From the NCBI GenBank assembly GCA_026417975.1, contig JAOACD010000015.1, positions 62,001 to 126,000 on the forward strand: a DNA stretch of 64,000 nt, written 5' to 3'. How positions within the stretch are numbered: the first letter of the stretch is position 1; every line of letters starts with the position of its first letter. Positions 1-9,582 of this stretch are shown piece by piece. Below the pieces are notes generated by a model. It was not told the DNA's origin and searched no databases. It worked only from the letters and a program-made list of their open reading frames with translations. A program made the position numbers and the translations under genes. Source of the DNA: Melioribacter sp. (GTDB lineage: Bacteria > Bacteroidota > Ignavibacteria > Ignavibacteriales > Melioribacteraceae).

Positions 1-136
1 TTTGAATTAAATTTTGTAACATTTTTTGATTGTGGATAGTTATTTTACAAGTTTTTAATAGAATACTTACAGCTGTTTTTGCAAAATAAGTTCCTAGCGC
101 TCTTAAAATTTTTTTTTGAAAGTTACTAAGCTTCAT
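1..136 (-). CDS. N-terminus of an acyltransferase-like protein (partial)
   Basis: An open frame starts with ATG at 136 on the minus strand and runs off the window start, giving about 45 codons without a stop. Its first bases overlap the last 11 bases of lpxB in another frame, which is typical of a tightly packed operon. The visible residues have a mixed hydrophobic stretch (FAKTAVSILL) followed by KTCKITIHNQ. This resembles the start of DUF374/lysophospholipid acyltransferase-type proteins, which often sit near lipid A genes. The identity rests on a short segment and on context, so it is tentative. That the frame is coding is more likely than the particular family. Confidence 0.45.
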   Translation of the reverse strand, partial: MKLSNFQKKILRALGTYFAKTAVSILLKTCKITIHNQKMLQNLIQ

Positions 137-1262
137 TTAGTACCGAATAAATTGCTTTAGCTGCTTTTTCAATAGCTCCAGTTTCACCCAATTTTGATTT
201 TATTAAAGAAAGTTTTTGCTTAATTTCATTATATTTTTTCTTATCTGATAAAATTTTATAACTTGTTGAATAAATATTACTGCAATTCATATCAGATTGA
301 ATTAATTCCTCAACAACTTTTTCTTCGAGTAAGATATTGACCATAGAAATATTTTCAACTTGAACAAGGAGTCGTCCTAACAAATATGTTAGATAGTTTG
401 TTGCATATACTACAATAAATGGTAGTTGAAAAATTCCAGCTTCAAGTGTAGAAGTACCAGACTTAATTATGCCAAAGTACGAATATTTAAATAAATCGTA
501 AGTGTGGCCTTTAATTATTTTATAATTTTTATAATCACTTAATTTATAGAAAATGTTTTCATTAATATTATCAGCACAAGCAACTACTATTTGAAGATTG
601 AACTCTTCAGCAAGTTTTTGAGAAGCTTTTAATGTTTCTGGAAATATTTTTTTAATCTCATGTTTTCTACTTCCCGGCAATAAAAGTAGAATTTCTTTTT
701 CTTTATTTAAGTTGAACTTTTCAAATAATTCCTCTCTAGAAAGAAAATTGTAGTTTTTGATATGTTCGATGAGAGGATGTCCTGTATAAACTACATCAAT
801 ATCATGTTCTTTATATATCTTTTCTTCAAATGGGAAAACAACAATCATTTTATCGACAAATTTTTTAATTTTTTTTATTCTATTTTTTCCCCAAGCCCAA
901 ATTTGTGGGGAAATATAGTAAATAATTTTCTTGTTAAGTTTTTTTAACTTTTTTGCCAATCGAAGATTAAAGCCGGGATAATCTACTAATATGATTGTAT
1001 TTATTTTTTCTGAGTTTACTGTATCAATTATTCTTTTTTGAACATATTTAATAAAGGGCAAATGTTTAATAATTTCAATGAAACCCAAAAAGGCCATTTC
1101 TTTTATATGAAAGATAGCATTAAATCCTACAGCAATCATTTTATCTCCACCTATTCCGCAAAATTCCAATGATGAATCAAGGTCTTTTAGTTTTTTAATT
1201 AATGCTGCTGCATGTAAATCGCCAGATGCTTCACCAGTGATGATCATTAGTTTATTTTTCAA
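126..1262 (-). CDS. lpxB: Lipid-A-disaccharide synthase LpxB
   Basis: LpxB is a GT19 glycosyltransferase. It joins UDP-2,3-diacylglucosamine to lipid X, releasing UDP, at the inner face of the cytoplasmic membrane. The 378 residues match the usual family length. The N-terminal GEASGD motif (about residues 10-15) is the family signature. A second half carries LLLPGSR and a late GTSTLE stretch that fits the UDP-sugar site. The start chosen is TTG at 1262, whose bases overlap the upstream gene's TGA (TTGA), which suggests translational coupling. An ATG five codons later at 1247 is the alternative. The other lipid A genes of this window (lpxA, lpxC, lpxD) are about 48 kb away, so the pathway is split over two operons. 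Confidence 0.95.
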   Translation of the reverse strand: MKNKLMIITGEASGDLHAAALIKKLKDLDSSLEFCGIGGDKMIAVGFNAIFHIKEMAFLGFIEIIKHLPFIKYVQKRIIDTVNSEKINTIILVDYPGFNLRLAKKLKKLNKKIIYYISPQIWAWGKNRIKKIKKFVDKMIVVFPFEEKIYKEHDIDVVYTGHPLIEHIKNYNFLSREELFEKFNLNKEKEILLLLPGSRKHEIKKIFPETLKASQKLAEEFNLQIVVACADNINENIFYKLSDYKNYKIIKGHTYDLFKYSYFGIIKSGTSTLEAGIFQLPFIVVYATNYLTYLLGRLLVQVENISMVNILLEEKVVEELIQSDMNCSNIYSTSYKILSDKKKYNEIKQKLSLIKSKLGETGAIEKAAKAIYSVLNEA

Positions 1263-1843
1263 TTTGTAACCAAGTAAAGTATTATTAGTAAAAATATTGT
1301 TATAGAAATTGCCTGAAGAGTTCTTTTTTCTGATTTTAATCCAGCTTTAAAATTAAAAGGAGGTTGTTCAATATTGTTGTTTTTATACTTTGTAAAAGTT
1401 GGGATCCATCGTGGTACAGAGTTAAAGTAGTCTTCATAATATTTCCCAAATTTATTTCTTAAAAAAGCTTCTTCTTCTTTAATAATTGTTTGATATTGCC
1501 ATATGAAAAAGATAATTGCTATGATTAATAAATATGGATATAAAGCCATCGACATTACACCAATGCCTGTGTAAATTAAAATATTGCCAAAGTATAAAGG
1601 GTTACGGACATGAGCAAAAGGCCCAGAAATTACAAGATAAGTTCCACCAACATTTCCAGTTGTTCTTGTTTCACTTCCAGCGTATGATACACCCCATAGT
1701 CTAAAAAATTCACCTATTAATACAATTATAAAACCTGTAATCATACTAATTATAGTAGCTTTCTGAAAGATTAACATTAATATTAAAAATGGTATAGGTG
1801 TATAACTTCTGTATTTAAATATTTTTTTTGCTATGTATGACAC
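1259..1843 (-). CDS. Isoprenylcysteine methyltransferase-like membrane protein
   Basis: This is a 194-residue integral membrane protein with about four to five hydrophobic segments. It contains the stretch GPFAHVRNPLYFGN, the RNPxY-type signature of the ICMT/PEMT (isoprenylcysteine or phospholipid methyltransferase) superfamily. The later EEEAFLRNKFGKYYEDY matches the conserved E-x-x-L-x-x-x-F-G-x-x-Y motif of the same fold. Such bacterial proteins are annotated as methyltransferases of unknown substrate. Genes of the lipid A group lie downstream, so a lipid substrate is possible but not shown. The start is GTG at 1843, with AAGGA just before it inside the end of the upstream gene. The stop overlaps the start of lpxB. 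Confidence 0.8.
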   Translation of the reverse strand: MSYIAKKIFKYRSYTPIPFLILMLIFQKATIISMITGFIIVLIGEFFRLWGVSYAGSETRTTGNVGGTYLVISGPFAHVRNPLYFGNILIYTGIGVMSMALYPYLLIIAIIFFIWQYQTIIKEEEAFLRNKFGKYYEDYFNSVPRWIPTFTKYKNNNIEQPPFNFKAGLKSEKRTLQAISITIFLLIILYLVTN

Positions 1844-1847
1844 TTTT

Positions 1848-2567
1848 TTATCCTTGAATGAAAATTTCTCTTCTTTTCAGTAAAGCTTGATATCTTTTTT
1901 TCAGTTTCTTTTTGTTTTTTAGTTCTTCTAACTTTATTATTATATCATTAAAATTAGAGTAAGGGAAATATGTTATTCTGTTGATTTCACAATATTTTAA
2001 TAATGATTTTTTAGCAAAAATAAAGTCACAGTATTGTGCAGGGCATATGTCCGAATAACCATCGCCTATGTAAATACTAAATTCTTCTTCACCGCTAAAA
2101 TTTAAAACATGGTTTCTTTTACAGTTAGCACATCTATTACATTCTTCGTCCGTATATGGGAAAAGAGGGATTAAATTACCATTTTCATCAAAAGTAAGTT
2201 TGTTTGAGTAAACTTCTAGTTCTGATAAATTTTCTTTTGTAAGAATTTTCTTTATATAATAATCCAAGCCATCACTTAGCACTCTTAATTCGTAATTATT
2301 TACTTTGCAATATTCTACAAATTTTTTAAAACTTTCATCAATCTCGGTTTTAAAAATAAATTCGTCAAATTCTTCTATATTCAAATTTTGTATAGTTTTA
2401 CAAAGCAAAAGCCAAGACTGACGAGCATTTATTTTTTCGTTAATCCAGTCGTTAACTATTTCTTTTGCTTTTTGTTCATCTCCGAATTTTAGAAACATCA
2501 ACTCGCCAATGTCTTCTTTTGTAATTGTGCCATCGAAATCGACGAATATTTTAAATTGTTTTTCCAT
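1848..2567 (-). CDS. HAD-superfamily phosphatase, MtnX/SerB-like
   Basis: The protein has 239 residues from the ATG at 2567, four bases after the smc stop. A longer frame reaches 2696 but only overlaps smc, and its extra residues precede the HAD motif, so the internal ATG is preferred. Motif I is VDFDGTITK, where the first Asp is the phosphorylated nucleophile. Motif II is VLSDG and motif III is YIGDGYSDICPA. A CNRCANCKRN segment in the cap region looks like the metal-type cysteine cluster seen in MtnX-like phosphatases (2-hydroxy-3-keto-5-methylthiopentenyl-1-phosphate phosphatase). No other methionine-salvage gene is in the window, so the substrate is open. It lies between smc and the methyltransferase, probably in one transcript. 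Confidence 0.8.
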   Translation of the reverse strand: MEKQFKIFVDFDGTITKEDIGELMFLKFGDEQKAKEIVNDWINEKINARQSWLLLCKTIQNLNIEEFDEFIFKTEIDESFKKFVEYCKVNNYELRVLSDGLDYYIKKILTKENLSELEVYSNKLTFDENGNLIPLFPYTDEECNRCANCKRNHVLNFSGEEEFSIYIGDGYSDICPAQYCDFIFAKKSLLKYCEINRITYFPYSNFNDIIIKLEELKNKKKLKKRYQALLKRREIFIQG

Positions 2568-2571
2568 AGGT

Positions 2572-5500
2572 TTAATCTTGATACTCTGGTATTTCTTCAA
2601 ATTTAACCCCAACCAATTTAGAAACGCCTTCTTCTTGCATTGTAACGCCATACATAGTTTCTGCTGCTTCCATTGTTCTTTTGTTATGTGTAACAATAAT
2701 AAATTGTGTATCCTTACTAAATTCTTTAAGTAATTTTGTGAATCTATCTATGTTAGCATCGTCAAGTGGGGCATCAACTTCATCAAGTATGCAAAAAGGA
2801 CTTGGCTTAACAAGATAAATTGCAAATAATAATGCTGTTGCAGTAAGTGTTTTTTCGCCACCAGAAAGCAATTCTATTGATGTAGGACGTTTTCCTTTTG
2901 GTTTAGCAACTATTTCAATTTTTGCTTCAAGAGGGTCTGCATTTTCTTCTAAGATTAAATCTGCTTCGTCTTCTGGATTGAAAAGTGTTTGAAAAATTTT
3001 TATGAAGTTTTTTCTTATTTGTTCAAAAGTGTCAAGGAACAATTTTTGAGCAGTTTCGTTGATTTCATTAATTGTTTTAATTAAATCTTTTTCTGACTCA
3101 ATTAAATCATCTCGCTGTTGATGTAGAAAATCTAATCTTTTTTTCTCTTCTTCATATTCAGAATATGCAAGTAAATTTACAGGTCCAAGATTTTTTAATT
3201 TTTCTTTTAAAGCGTGTACTTCTTTTGAAGTTTCTTCGTAGTTAAATGTTTCAAGGTCATCAAATTCTTTCAGTTCTAAATCTATATTGTAATTTTCGTT
3301 TATATGTTGTTTAATATTTTCTATTTTATAATTGTACTCATTAACTTTAATTTCAAGAGAATGGATCTTGTCGGAAACTTCTTGTCGTTTATTCCTAAGT
3401 TCTCTAAGTTGATTCTCAAATTTTGAAGCCTCTGATTTTATGGCAGCAAGTTGTTCTTCAATTTTTGATTCTTCAAGTTCAAGCAATGATTTTATCTCGG
3501 AGATTTTATTTAATTCTGTATTTAGGTTTGATAAAGAATTTTTTAAGTTCTCAGTTTCTTGCTGATTAATAATCAAATCGTTTTTTCTTTTTTCTATTCC
3601 GTTAGATGTATTTATGATTTCATTTTCATAGTGATTTATTGTATCAGAAATATTTTTTATACTACCTTTTAGTCTTTCGATTTCTAATTTTTTCTCGTTA
3701 AGTAGATTTAATGATGATGAATATACTTCTTCAATTTCTTTAAGATTTTTTTCAAACTCATCTACTTTCTTATCGATTTCTTCTCTCTTTTTATAAAGTG
3801 AATTGAGTAATTCTGTGGTTCCATTTAATTGGTTATCAAGTAAATTAGACTTCTCAGCCAACTCTTGAATTTCTTTTCTTGAGTTTTCTATTTCTTCGTC
3901 GGCTTTTTTCTTTTCATACTCAAGTTGCGAAATTTGTTTTTCAATATTTGCAATATCGTTTGCTATAAGCTTTTCTTTATCGCTTAGGTTTTTTAAGTCA
4001 ATGTTGTTTATTTCTTCTTCAATTTGATTAATTTCAGATTTTAGTTTTTCAAGTGTTAATTCAATTGTAGGATATTCGTTCTTTAGATTTTCAAGAAGTT
4101 GTTTTCTTCCAAATATTGTTTCTTCTTGTTTAGGAAGAGAACCAGCTTCAATAATTCCATTATTTTGAATAAAATCTCCTTCTAGTGTGACAAAACTAAA
4201 GTCAGGGTATTTTTTAAATAAGCTTAAGGCATTTTCAAAATTATTAACTAGTGCTACTTTAAAAAGTAATTGTTTGAAGTATAATTTCCACTGTTCAGTT
4301 GTTTCTACATAATTTACTGCCCATCCTATAAAAGATGGTTCTTTTTCTATTTTTCTAATTTTTTTTCTTAGCTTATATTGATTTATTTTATCAATTAATG
4401 ATGTTTTTTTGTATGTGCTGTTTGATACTATAAAAGATGCTTTGCCAAGTTCGTTTTCTTTAAGAAACTTTATTGCCTCTTTCAACTCGTCAAGGTTTTC
4501 TATAATGAGATTGTTTAATGCAAATTTTAGTGCAGCCTCTAGCGCAAAACGATATTTTTCTTGAGTATTACCTACATCAGCAAATATGCTTTTTTCTTTA
4601 GTTGTCCATTTTTTGTTTTCTAATAAAGCTTTAGAGCCACTAGATAAACCTTCTAGGTTGGCAATAAGTGTTTCCAAAAAATTTATTTTTTCTTTGATGC
4701 TTATAAGTACTGTTTTTTGTTCTATTTCTTTCTCTTTTAATTTATTTAATTCTTTTTCTAATCTACTTTTTTCATTTTCTCTTACAACGAATTCAGTACT
4801 TATTTCACTTAATTTCTTTTCTGCTTCTATTTTTTCGTTTGATAGCTCTTCTATATAACCAACAGTTTTCGCTATTCTAGTTGTTATATTCAGAATTTTT
4901 TGATTTAGTTTTTCAATTCTTTCATTATAATCTGAAATTTCTTTTTTCAATGTAGCTAAAAGATTTTCTTTAGCTGAAATTTCTTTAATAAGTGAGTATC
5001 TTTCTTCATTAATAGCTTTTAACTGTATTCTTTTTTCTTCTAGCAAATTTCTTTTTTCTGATACAAGTTTTTCATCTTTATTAGTTTCTAAGCTCTTATC
5101 ATTTAGAAGATTGTTTAGTTTATCGAGTTCTTTTTCAGCTTCCTCTTTTAAACTTGTAACTTTTTTAATATTCTCTTGGAATTCTTCAATTTCTTTCTCT
5201 ATTCTGTTGTAATTGTTAAATAGTGAATTTAGCTTTTCTTCTGTGACAGAAAATTGTTTTTGTAATTGATAAAGTTTATTTGAATTGTCTGCTATTTCAA
5301 GCCTTTTTTTCTGTAGCTCAGCTTCAATAGAATTAATATTATTGCGGTAAGTAATAAGTTCGTCTTCAATTGTTCTTATTTGTTTGTCAATCTCTTCTTT
5401 TTGTAAGCTAAGTTCCGCAATTTCTTTTAAGAATATTTCTTTTTCTTTATTGTAGAGAGAATATTCTCTTTCAGCAAGATTAATCTCTTTATCTTTTAGA

Positions 5501-6162
5501 ATAGATTGGATTTGAGTATATTGGTCTGCACGTTTAGCTTGTCGTTCAAGTGATCTTACATTTTTTTCAACCTCGGATACAATATCATTTACGCGAGTTA
5601 GGTCAGCCTTAATATCATCAAGTTTTTTTAAAGAGAGCCTTCTTCTTAGTTTATATTTATTGACACCAGCTGCTTCTTCGAACAATCTTCTCCTTTCATC
5701 AGCTTTATTACTTAAAATTGTTTCTACCATTTTTAGTTCGATTACAGAATAAGCATTGGCGCCAATACCAGTGTCCATGAATAAATTTGTTATGTCTTTT
5801 AATCGACAAATATTTTTGTTAAGAAGATATTCACTTTCTCCGGAACGGAAAATTCTTCTTGTTATAGTAACTTCAGAATACTCTGTAGGTAATATTCCTT
5901 TATCGTTAACAAGAGTAAGAGAAACCTCTGCCATCCCCATGGGTTTTTTTTCTCTAGTTCCATTGAATATAACATTTTCCATTTTGTCGCTTCTAAGAGT
6001 AGTAGATTTTTGTTCTCCTAAAACCCAGCGGATGGCATCTACGATATTTGTTTTGCCACACCCATTTGGACCGACAATACCAGTGATTCCTCTGTTGAAG
6101 TTTATTACAGTTTTATTTGCAAATGACTTAAAGCCAAATATTTCTAATTTTGATAGAAACAA
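2572..6162 (-). CDS. smc: Chromosome segregation ATPase SMC
   Basis: SMC is the ATPase subunit of the bacterial condensin that compacts and separates chromosomes, working with ScpA and ScpB, which are not in this window. The 1196-residue length is standard. The head is split as expected: Walker A GPNGCGKT lies near residue 32, and the C-terminal half carries LLSGGEKTLTATALL and the Walker B/D-loop segment ILDEVDAPLDDAN. Between them lie two long Glu/Lys-rich coiled-coil arms and a hinge around residues 500-650 containing a GDFIQNNGIIEAGS stretch. The start lies 8 bases after the stop of the GH2-like gene upstream. The HAD gene follows 4 bases downstream. Confidence 0.97.
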   Translation of the reverse strand: MFLSKLEIFGFKSFANKTVINFNRGITGIVGPNGCGKTNIVDAIRWVLGEQKSTTLRSDKMENVIFNGTREKKPMGMAEVSLTLVNDKGILPTEYSEVTITRRIFRSGESEYLLNKNICRLKDITNLFMDTGIGANAYSVIELKMVETILSNKADERRRLFEEAAGVNKYKLRRRLSLKKLDDIKADLTRVNDIVSEVEKNVRSLERQAKRADQYTQIQSILKDKEINLAEREYSLYNKEKEIFLKEIAELSLQKEEIDKQIRTIEDELITYRNNINSIEAELQKKRLEIADNSNKLYQLQKQFSVTEEKLNSLFNNYNRIEKEIEEFQENIKKVTSLKEEAEKELDKLNNLLNDKSLETNKDEKLVSEKRNLLEEKRIQLKAINEERYSLIKEISAKENLLATLKKEISDYNERIEKLNQKILNITTRIAKTVGYIEELSNEKIEAEKKLSEISTEFVVRENEKSRLEKELNKLKEKEIEQKTVLISIKEKINFLETLIANLEGLSSGSKALLENKKWTTKEKSIFADVGNTQEKYRFALEAALKFALNNLIIENLDELKEAIKFLKENELGKASFIVSNSTYKKTSLIDKINQYKLRKKIRKIEKEPSFIGWAVNYVETTEQWKLYFKQLLFKVALVNNFENALSLFKKYPDFSFVTLEGDFIQNNGIIEAGSLPKQEETIFGRKQLLENLKNEYPTIELTLEKLKSEINQIEEEINNIDLKNLSDKEKLIANDIANIEKQISQLEYEKKKADEEIENSRKEIQELAEKSNLLDNQLNGTTELLNSLYKKREEIDKKVDEFEKNLKEIEEVYSSSLNLLNEKKLEIERLKGSIKNISDTINHYENEIINTSNGIEKRKNDLIINQQETENLKNSLSNLNTELNKISEIKSLLELEESKIEEQLAAIKSEASKFENQLRELRNKRQEVSDKIHSLEIKVNEYNYKIENIKQHINENYNIDLELKEFDDLETFNYEETSKEVHALKEKLKNLGPVNLLAYSEYEEEKKRLDFLHQQRDDLIESEKDLIKTINEINETAQKLFLDTFEQIRKNFIKIFQTLFNPEDEADLILEENADPLEAKIEIVAKPKGKRPTSIELLSGGEKTLTATALLFAIYLVKPSPFCILDEVDAPLDDANIDRFTKLLKEFSKDTQFIIVTHNKRTMEAAETMYGVTMQEEGVSKLVGVKFEEIPEYQD

Positions 6163-6170
6163 TTTTTCCT

Positions 6171-8696
6171 CTACCGTAACATTAAGTTATATTGTTTTAT
6201 AGAATTGCTTATATAATAAATTGTCGAATTAGTAAAATGATAGTAAAGAATGACAATGCCTGCAAAAATTAAAATAAGAGAAATACCATAAAAATATACT
6301 TTCAAACGGTTCACTTCAAATAAAATATAAGTTCCTTTTAAAATTCTTAGATATATCCAAATAAGGGTTATAATAATTGTTATGATAATATAGATATTAA
6401 AGTTTTCTATCATTAGAATTCTGTATAAGATTAGCTCGGCTGGTAACAATAATGTTAAAGGTAACAAAGCCCATATAACATTAAAAAATATATTTGTAAT
6501 TCTTACTTTAGTTTGAATGGATGTCGAAAAGAGTTTAATAATTATACTTATAATGAAGATTTTTATTAAGAAAAATAAATACATAAAAATAAAACAGTAT
6601 TCAGGATTCCATGCCAAGAAGCTAACTAAATTTATTAACCACTCTTCTCCAAATGAAAGCAAAATTTTTTCTAAAAGTAGATTGGTTCTTAAATAAAATA
6701 AGATAATTGTAAAGAGTAAAGATATTGAGCCAATTTCAATCAACAATAAAATTATAGATGGAATTCCAGATAGTATTCGATTATCTCTTAAATCAGAAAA
6801 GAAATTATAAGTTCTAAACAAAGCTCTTGTACAATCTTCCTTAAATTTTTTGCTTGAATTAATTAGCACAGCTAGAATTAATGATAATCCTAATGCTATG
6901 AAAATAAAAAAAAGTTTACTTTCAGTTTTACTTGCACCAATAGGAATTGTAACATTTTGTTTTTTATTTAAAAAGGCATCAATTACTTTATACGATAGGG
7001 TGTTTAAATTCTGTCCACTTTTAATTAATCCAAGTTTGTAAATAATATCTCCGCCATACAACGATTTATAGTTTCCTTTATAATTAAAAAGAGTGTTAAT
7101 AAAAAATCCATTCAATTTGCTATTTGAAATTAAGCTTAAGAATTTTTCATAATACTTTGCTTGTGCTTCGGTAGAGTTTTTTACAAGATAACCTGATGAG
7201 CTCCCGAAGTAATCTGGATAATTTACTTCTGAAATAAAGTACTTATTCCTTTCTAAATTATTTAATGCACTTAAGCTATCAATTGGATGTGAATATAATT
7301 CTAAACCTATTAGATTCAGATTATAAAAATCAGGTGACGGAAGCCCAACAAAAGAAGCATATGTGATTATATCCTCATTAATATTTTTTAATAATCCATC
7401 AATAAATTTTTTTGTTGAGTAAGAATTAGGTAGTAATGAACTTCCCAAACCAAAGATTGTTGAATTAGAGAACTTTTTATATTGAGTTACAAAATCTTTG
7501 AATCTGTTTTGTGTTCTTATTTGAAACTCGTCTTGACTTAAAATTTCTTCTGGCACTGAATTTAGAGGTAATTCAATAAAAGCAAATAAGCCTAACTTTT
7601 GGCATAAATACAATGCATAAGGATGTGGAAATGCTTTAGCGAATCTTACTGAATTGAAGCCAGTTTTTTTAATTAAAGATAGATCATTGTAAATTTTTTG
7701 ATATGTTGATGTTGATAACTCTGACTCATTTAAATAGTAGGTAGTGCCTGCAAATGAAAATGGTTGATCATTTAGTAGTAGATTATTTTTTGTATTTAAA
7801 TTGTAAATGCATACTTCTCTTGTTATTTCATCAATTAGTTGATTTCCATTATATAAACTTATTTTTACTTTATAAAAGTTGGGCAACTCAGGTGACCATA
7901 AAACTGGATTTTCTATGATAAAATTATACTTTCTTGTTAATTCTATTTTATCATTAATTGAGAAGACAAAATTTTGAGTTTGAGTACCAATATTTGGTAT
8001 TAAGCTAAATTCTAATTTAATATCACTAGCTTCTTGAGATAATAATTGTAGATTTTTAATTCTAACATCTGCAGTAGCATAGACTTTTTTTTGATTTTCA
8101 GAGTATACAAAGTGAAAATTAAGGTCTTCAATAAATGTCTTTGGCAAAAATTCTATAAATAGGTCTCTTATTATTCCAGCTGAATATTTGGGAAATAAGA
8201 ATCCGCATTTAAGTGGAATTGTAGTTTCAGAATCGAGATTAGAAATAACTTTAAGTGTAATTAAATTATTGGCTTCGGGCTTAAGAATGTCTTCAGGCAA
8301 ATCAACTTCAAATGGTACTTCAGCCCCAATTTTTTTAAATATTGTATAATTATTAATTGATATTTCTACAGAGTTATTTATCCCTAAGAAATAAAGTTTT
8401 AATATGTGGTTTTGGATATCATTTTTTGAAAAGTAAATTTTTTTTTGAAAAATTAAGGAACTTGCTCCTTCGAAAGTGCAGGGAATAGAGGTTTTTATTT
8501 TTTTTTCTGGGTTTTCATTAGTAAAGACTTTCCAGTCATTATTTAAAACATATACTTTTCTAATAGAAGAACTTTGAACGAAATGATAATTATTTTCAAA
8601 ATCAGAAAAAAGAGATTTAATCCTAATTTCAGAAATTAAATTTGTATGAAAGGTAAAAATTATAAAAAGAAGTAAAATTTTGGGTTTAATACTCAT
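6171..8696 (-). CDS. GH2-like protein with six C-terminal membrane spans, likely inactive
   Basis: The 841-residue protein starts with a signal-like hydrophobic segment (residues 6-20). A glycoside hydrolase family 2 arrangement follows: a jelly-roll sugar-binding region (about 45-185), an immunoglobulin-like domain (about 190-300) and a TIM-barrel-like domain (about 305-585) containing FSFAGTTYYLNE and KKTGFNSVRFAKAFPHP. In active GH2 enzymes the acid/base Glu follows a W/G-x-GNE motif. Here the matching place reads FGLGSSLLPN (about 415-424), so Asn-Glu is replaced by Ser-Ser. The nucleophile position may be E490 in FISEVNYPDYF. Residues 595-820 hold about six membrane spans, which is unusual for GH2. 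The gene is likely cotranscribed with smc, 8 bases downstream. It is probably a sugar-binding or structural envelope protein, with substrate unknown. Confidence 0.7.
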   Translation of the reverse strand: MSIKPKILLLFIIFTFHTNLISEIRIKSLFSDFENNYHFVQSSSIRKVYVLNNDWKVFTNENPEKKIKTSIPCTFEGASSLIFQKKIYFSKNDIQNHILKLYFLGINNSVEISINNYTIFKKIGAEVPFEVDLPEDILKPEANNLITLKVISNLDSETTIPLKCGFLFPKYSAGIIRDLFIEFLPKTFIEDLNFHFVYSENQKKVYATADVRIKNLQLLSQEASDIKLEFSLIPNIGTQTQNFVFSINDKIELTRKYNFIIENPVLWSPELPNFYKVKISLYNGNQLIDEITREVCIYNLNTKNNLLLNDQPFSFAGTTYYLNESELSTSTYQKIYNDLSLIKKTGFNSVRFAKAFPHPYALYLCQKLGLFAFIELPLNSVPEEILSQDEFQIRTQNRFKDFVTQYKKFSNSTIFGLGSSLLPNSYSTKKFIDGLLKNINEDIITYASFVGLPSPDFYNLNLIGLELYSHPIDSLSALNNLERNKYFISEVNYPDYFGSSSGYLVKNSTEAQAKYYEKFLSLISNSKLNGFFINTLFNYKGNYKSLYGGDIIYKLGLIKSGQNLNTLSYKVIDAFLNKKQNVTIPIGASKTESKLFFIFIALGLSLILAVLINSSKKFKEDCTRALFRTYNFFSDLRDNRILSGIPSIILLLIEIGSISLLFTIILFYLRTNLLLEKILLSFGEEWLINLVSFLAWNPEYCFIFMYLFFLIKIFIISIIIKLFSTSIQTKVRITNIFFNVIWALLPLTLLLPAELILYRILMIENFNIYIIITIIITLIWIYLRILKGTYILFEVNRLKVYFYGISLILIFAGIVILYYHFTNSTIYYISNSIKQYNLMLR

Positions 8697-8772
8697 TTTT
8701 CAGAAAAAAATGTAATAAAATAAACCTTCAAATATATAAAAAAAGGGAGGGCATATCAATTTGCAAAAAAGC

Positions 8773-8806
8773 ATAGAGTCCGCTTTTTTTATTGAGCGGA
8801 CTCTAT
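8773..8806 (-). terminator. Rho-independent terminator of tpiA
   Basis: Inverted arms ATAGAGTCCGCT (8773-8784) and AGCGGACTCTAT (8795-8806) form a 12-bp stem. On the minus strand it is followed by a run of six T. The tpiA stop codon (8789-8791) lies in the loop. Confidence 0.85.
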
Positions 8807-9547
8807 AATTTTAATGAAAGAATCCGCAATTAAGCATGCACCACCAACAAGCGCACCATCAATATTTGGTTTGGACATTAAGTCCTTTGAATTTTCTGGC
8901 TTTACACTACCTCCATATTGGATAATTAAATTCTCTGCAAATTTTTGAGAGTATATTTTTGAAATTAAGTCTCTTATAAATAGATGTACTTCTTCAGCTT
9001 GTTCTGGAGTAGCATTTTTGCCTGTACCAATAGCCCATACAGGTTCGTAAGCAATAATTAAATCTGATAATTCTGTCTCTGAGATTCCTTGAAGACCTTC
9101 TCTTATTTGGGTTTCTACCACTTCAAATGTTTTACCTAATTCTCTTTCTTCTAAAGTTTCCCCAATGCAAAAGATCGGTTTTAGTCCATTATCTACAGCA
9201 GATTTTATTTTTTTATTAATTAGTTGATTAGTTTCACCAAAAATTGTTCTTCTTTCAGAATGCCCTAGTATAACATACTCGCATCCAACACTTTTTAACA
9301 TAAGAGGGGAAATTTCTCCTGTAAAAGCGCCGCTTTTTTCAAAGTACATATTTTGTGCACCAAGTTTAATAGGGGTGTTTTTAATTAATTCACTTGCTAT
9401 TGATAGGGAAGTAAAAGGAGGACAAATTACTACCTTTACATTCAATTCTTTTTGAGCTAAACCATTTTTAATATCGTTGATTAGAGTAATAGAAGAATTA
9501 ATATCATTATTCATTTTCCAGTTACCGGCAACTATTTTAGTGCGCAT
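8789..9547 (-). CDS. tpiA: Triosephosphate isomerase
   Basis: TpiA interconverts dihydroxyacetone phosphate and glyceraldehyde 3-phosphate in glycolysis. The 252 residues form the usual single TIM barrel. Visible active-site motifs are GNWKMN (the Asn and Lys at the N-terminus), ILGHSERR (the electrophile His), AYEPVWAIGTG (the catalytic Glu and loop 6) and YGGSVKPEN (phosphate binding). It is the last gene of a mrp-nfu-tpiA run, 35 bases after nfu. Its stop codon sits within the loop of the terminator hairpin, so transcription stops immediately after translation. Confidence 0.97.
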   Translation of the reverse strand: MRTKIVAGNWKMNNDINSSITLINDIKNGLAQKELNVKVVICPPFTSLSIASELIKNTPIKLGAQNMYFEKSGAFTGEISPLMLKSVGCEYVILGHSERRTIFGETNQLINKKIKSAVDNGLKPIFCIGETLEERELGKTFEVVETQIREGLQGISETELSDLIIAYEPVWAIGTGKNATPEQAEEVHLFIRDLISKIYSQKFAENLIIQYGGSVKPENSKDLMSKPNIDGALVGGACLIADSFIKIIESAQ

Positions 9548-9582
9548 TTTATCTCTCTATTTTATTAGTGGAAAATTCTTCT

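Noticed and set aside
2568-2696. N-terminal extension of the HAD phosphatase
   Set aside because: It overlaps smc and adds residues before the HAD motif I; the ATG at 2567 fits family length.
5756-6202. 148-codon frame on the plus strand
   Set aside because: It lies opposite the smc N-terminus, which has strong motifs. No ribosome binding site or family resemblance.
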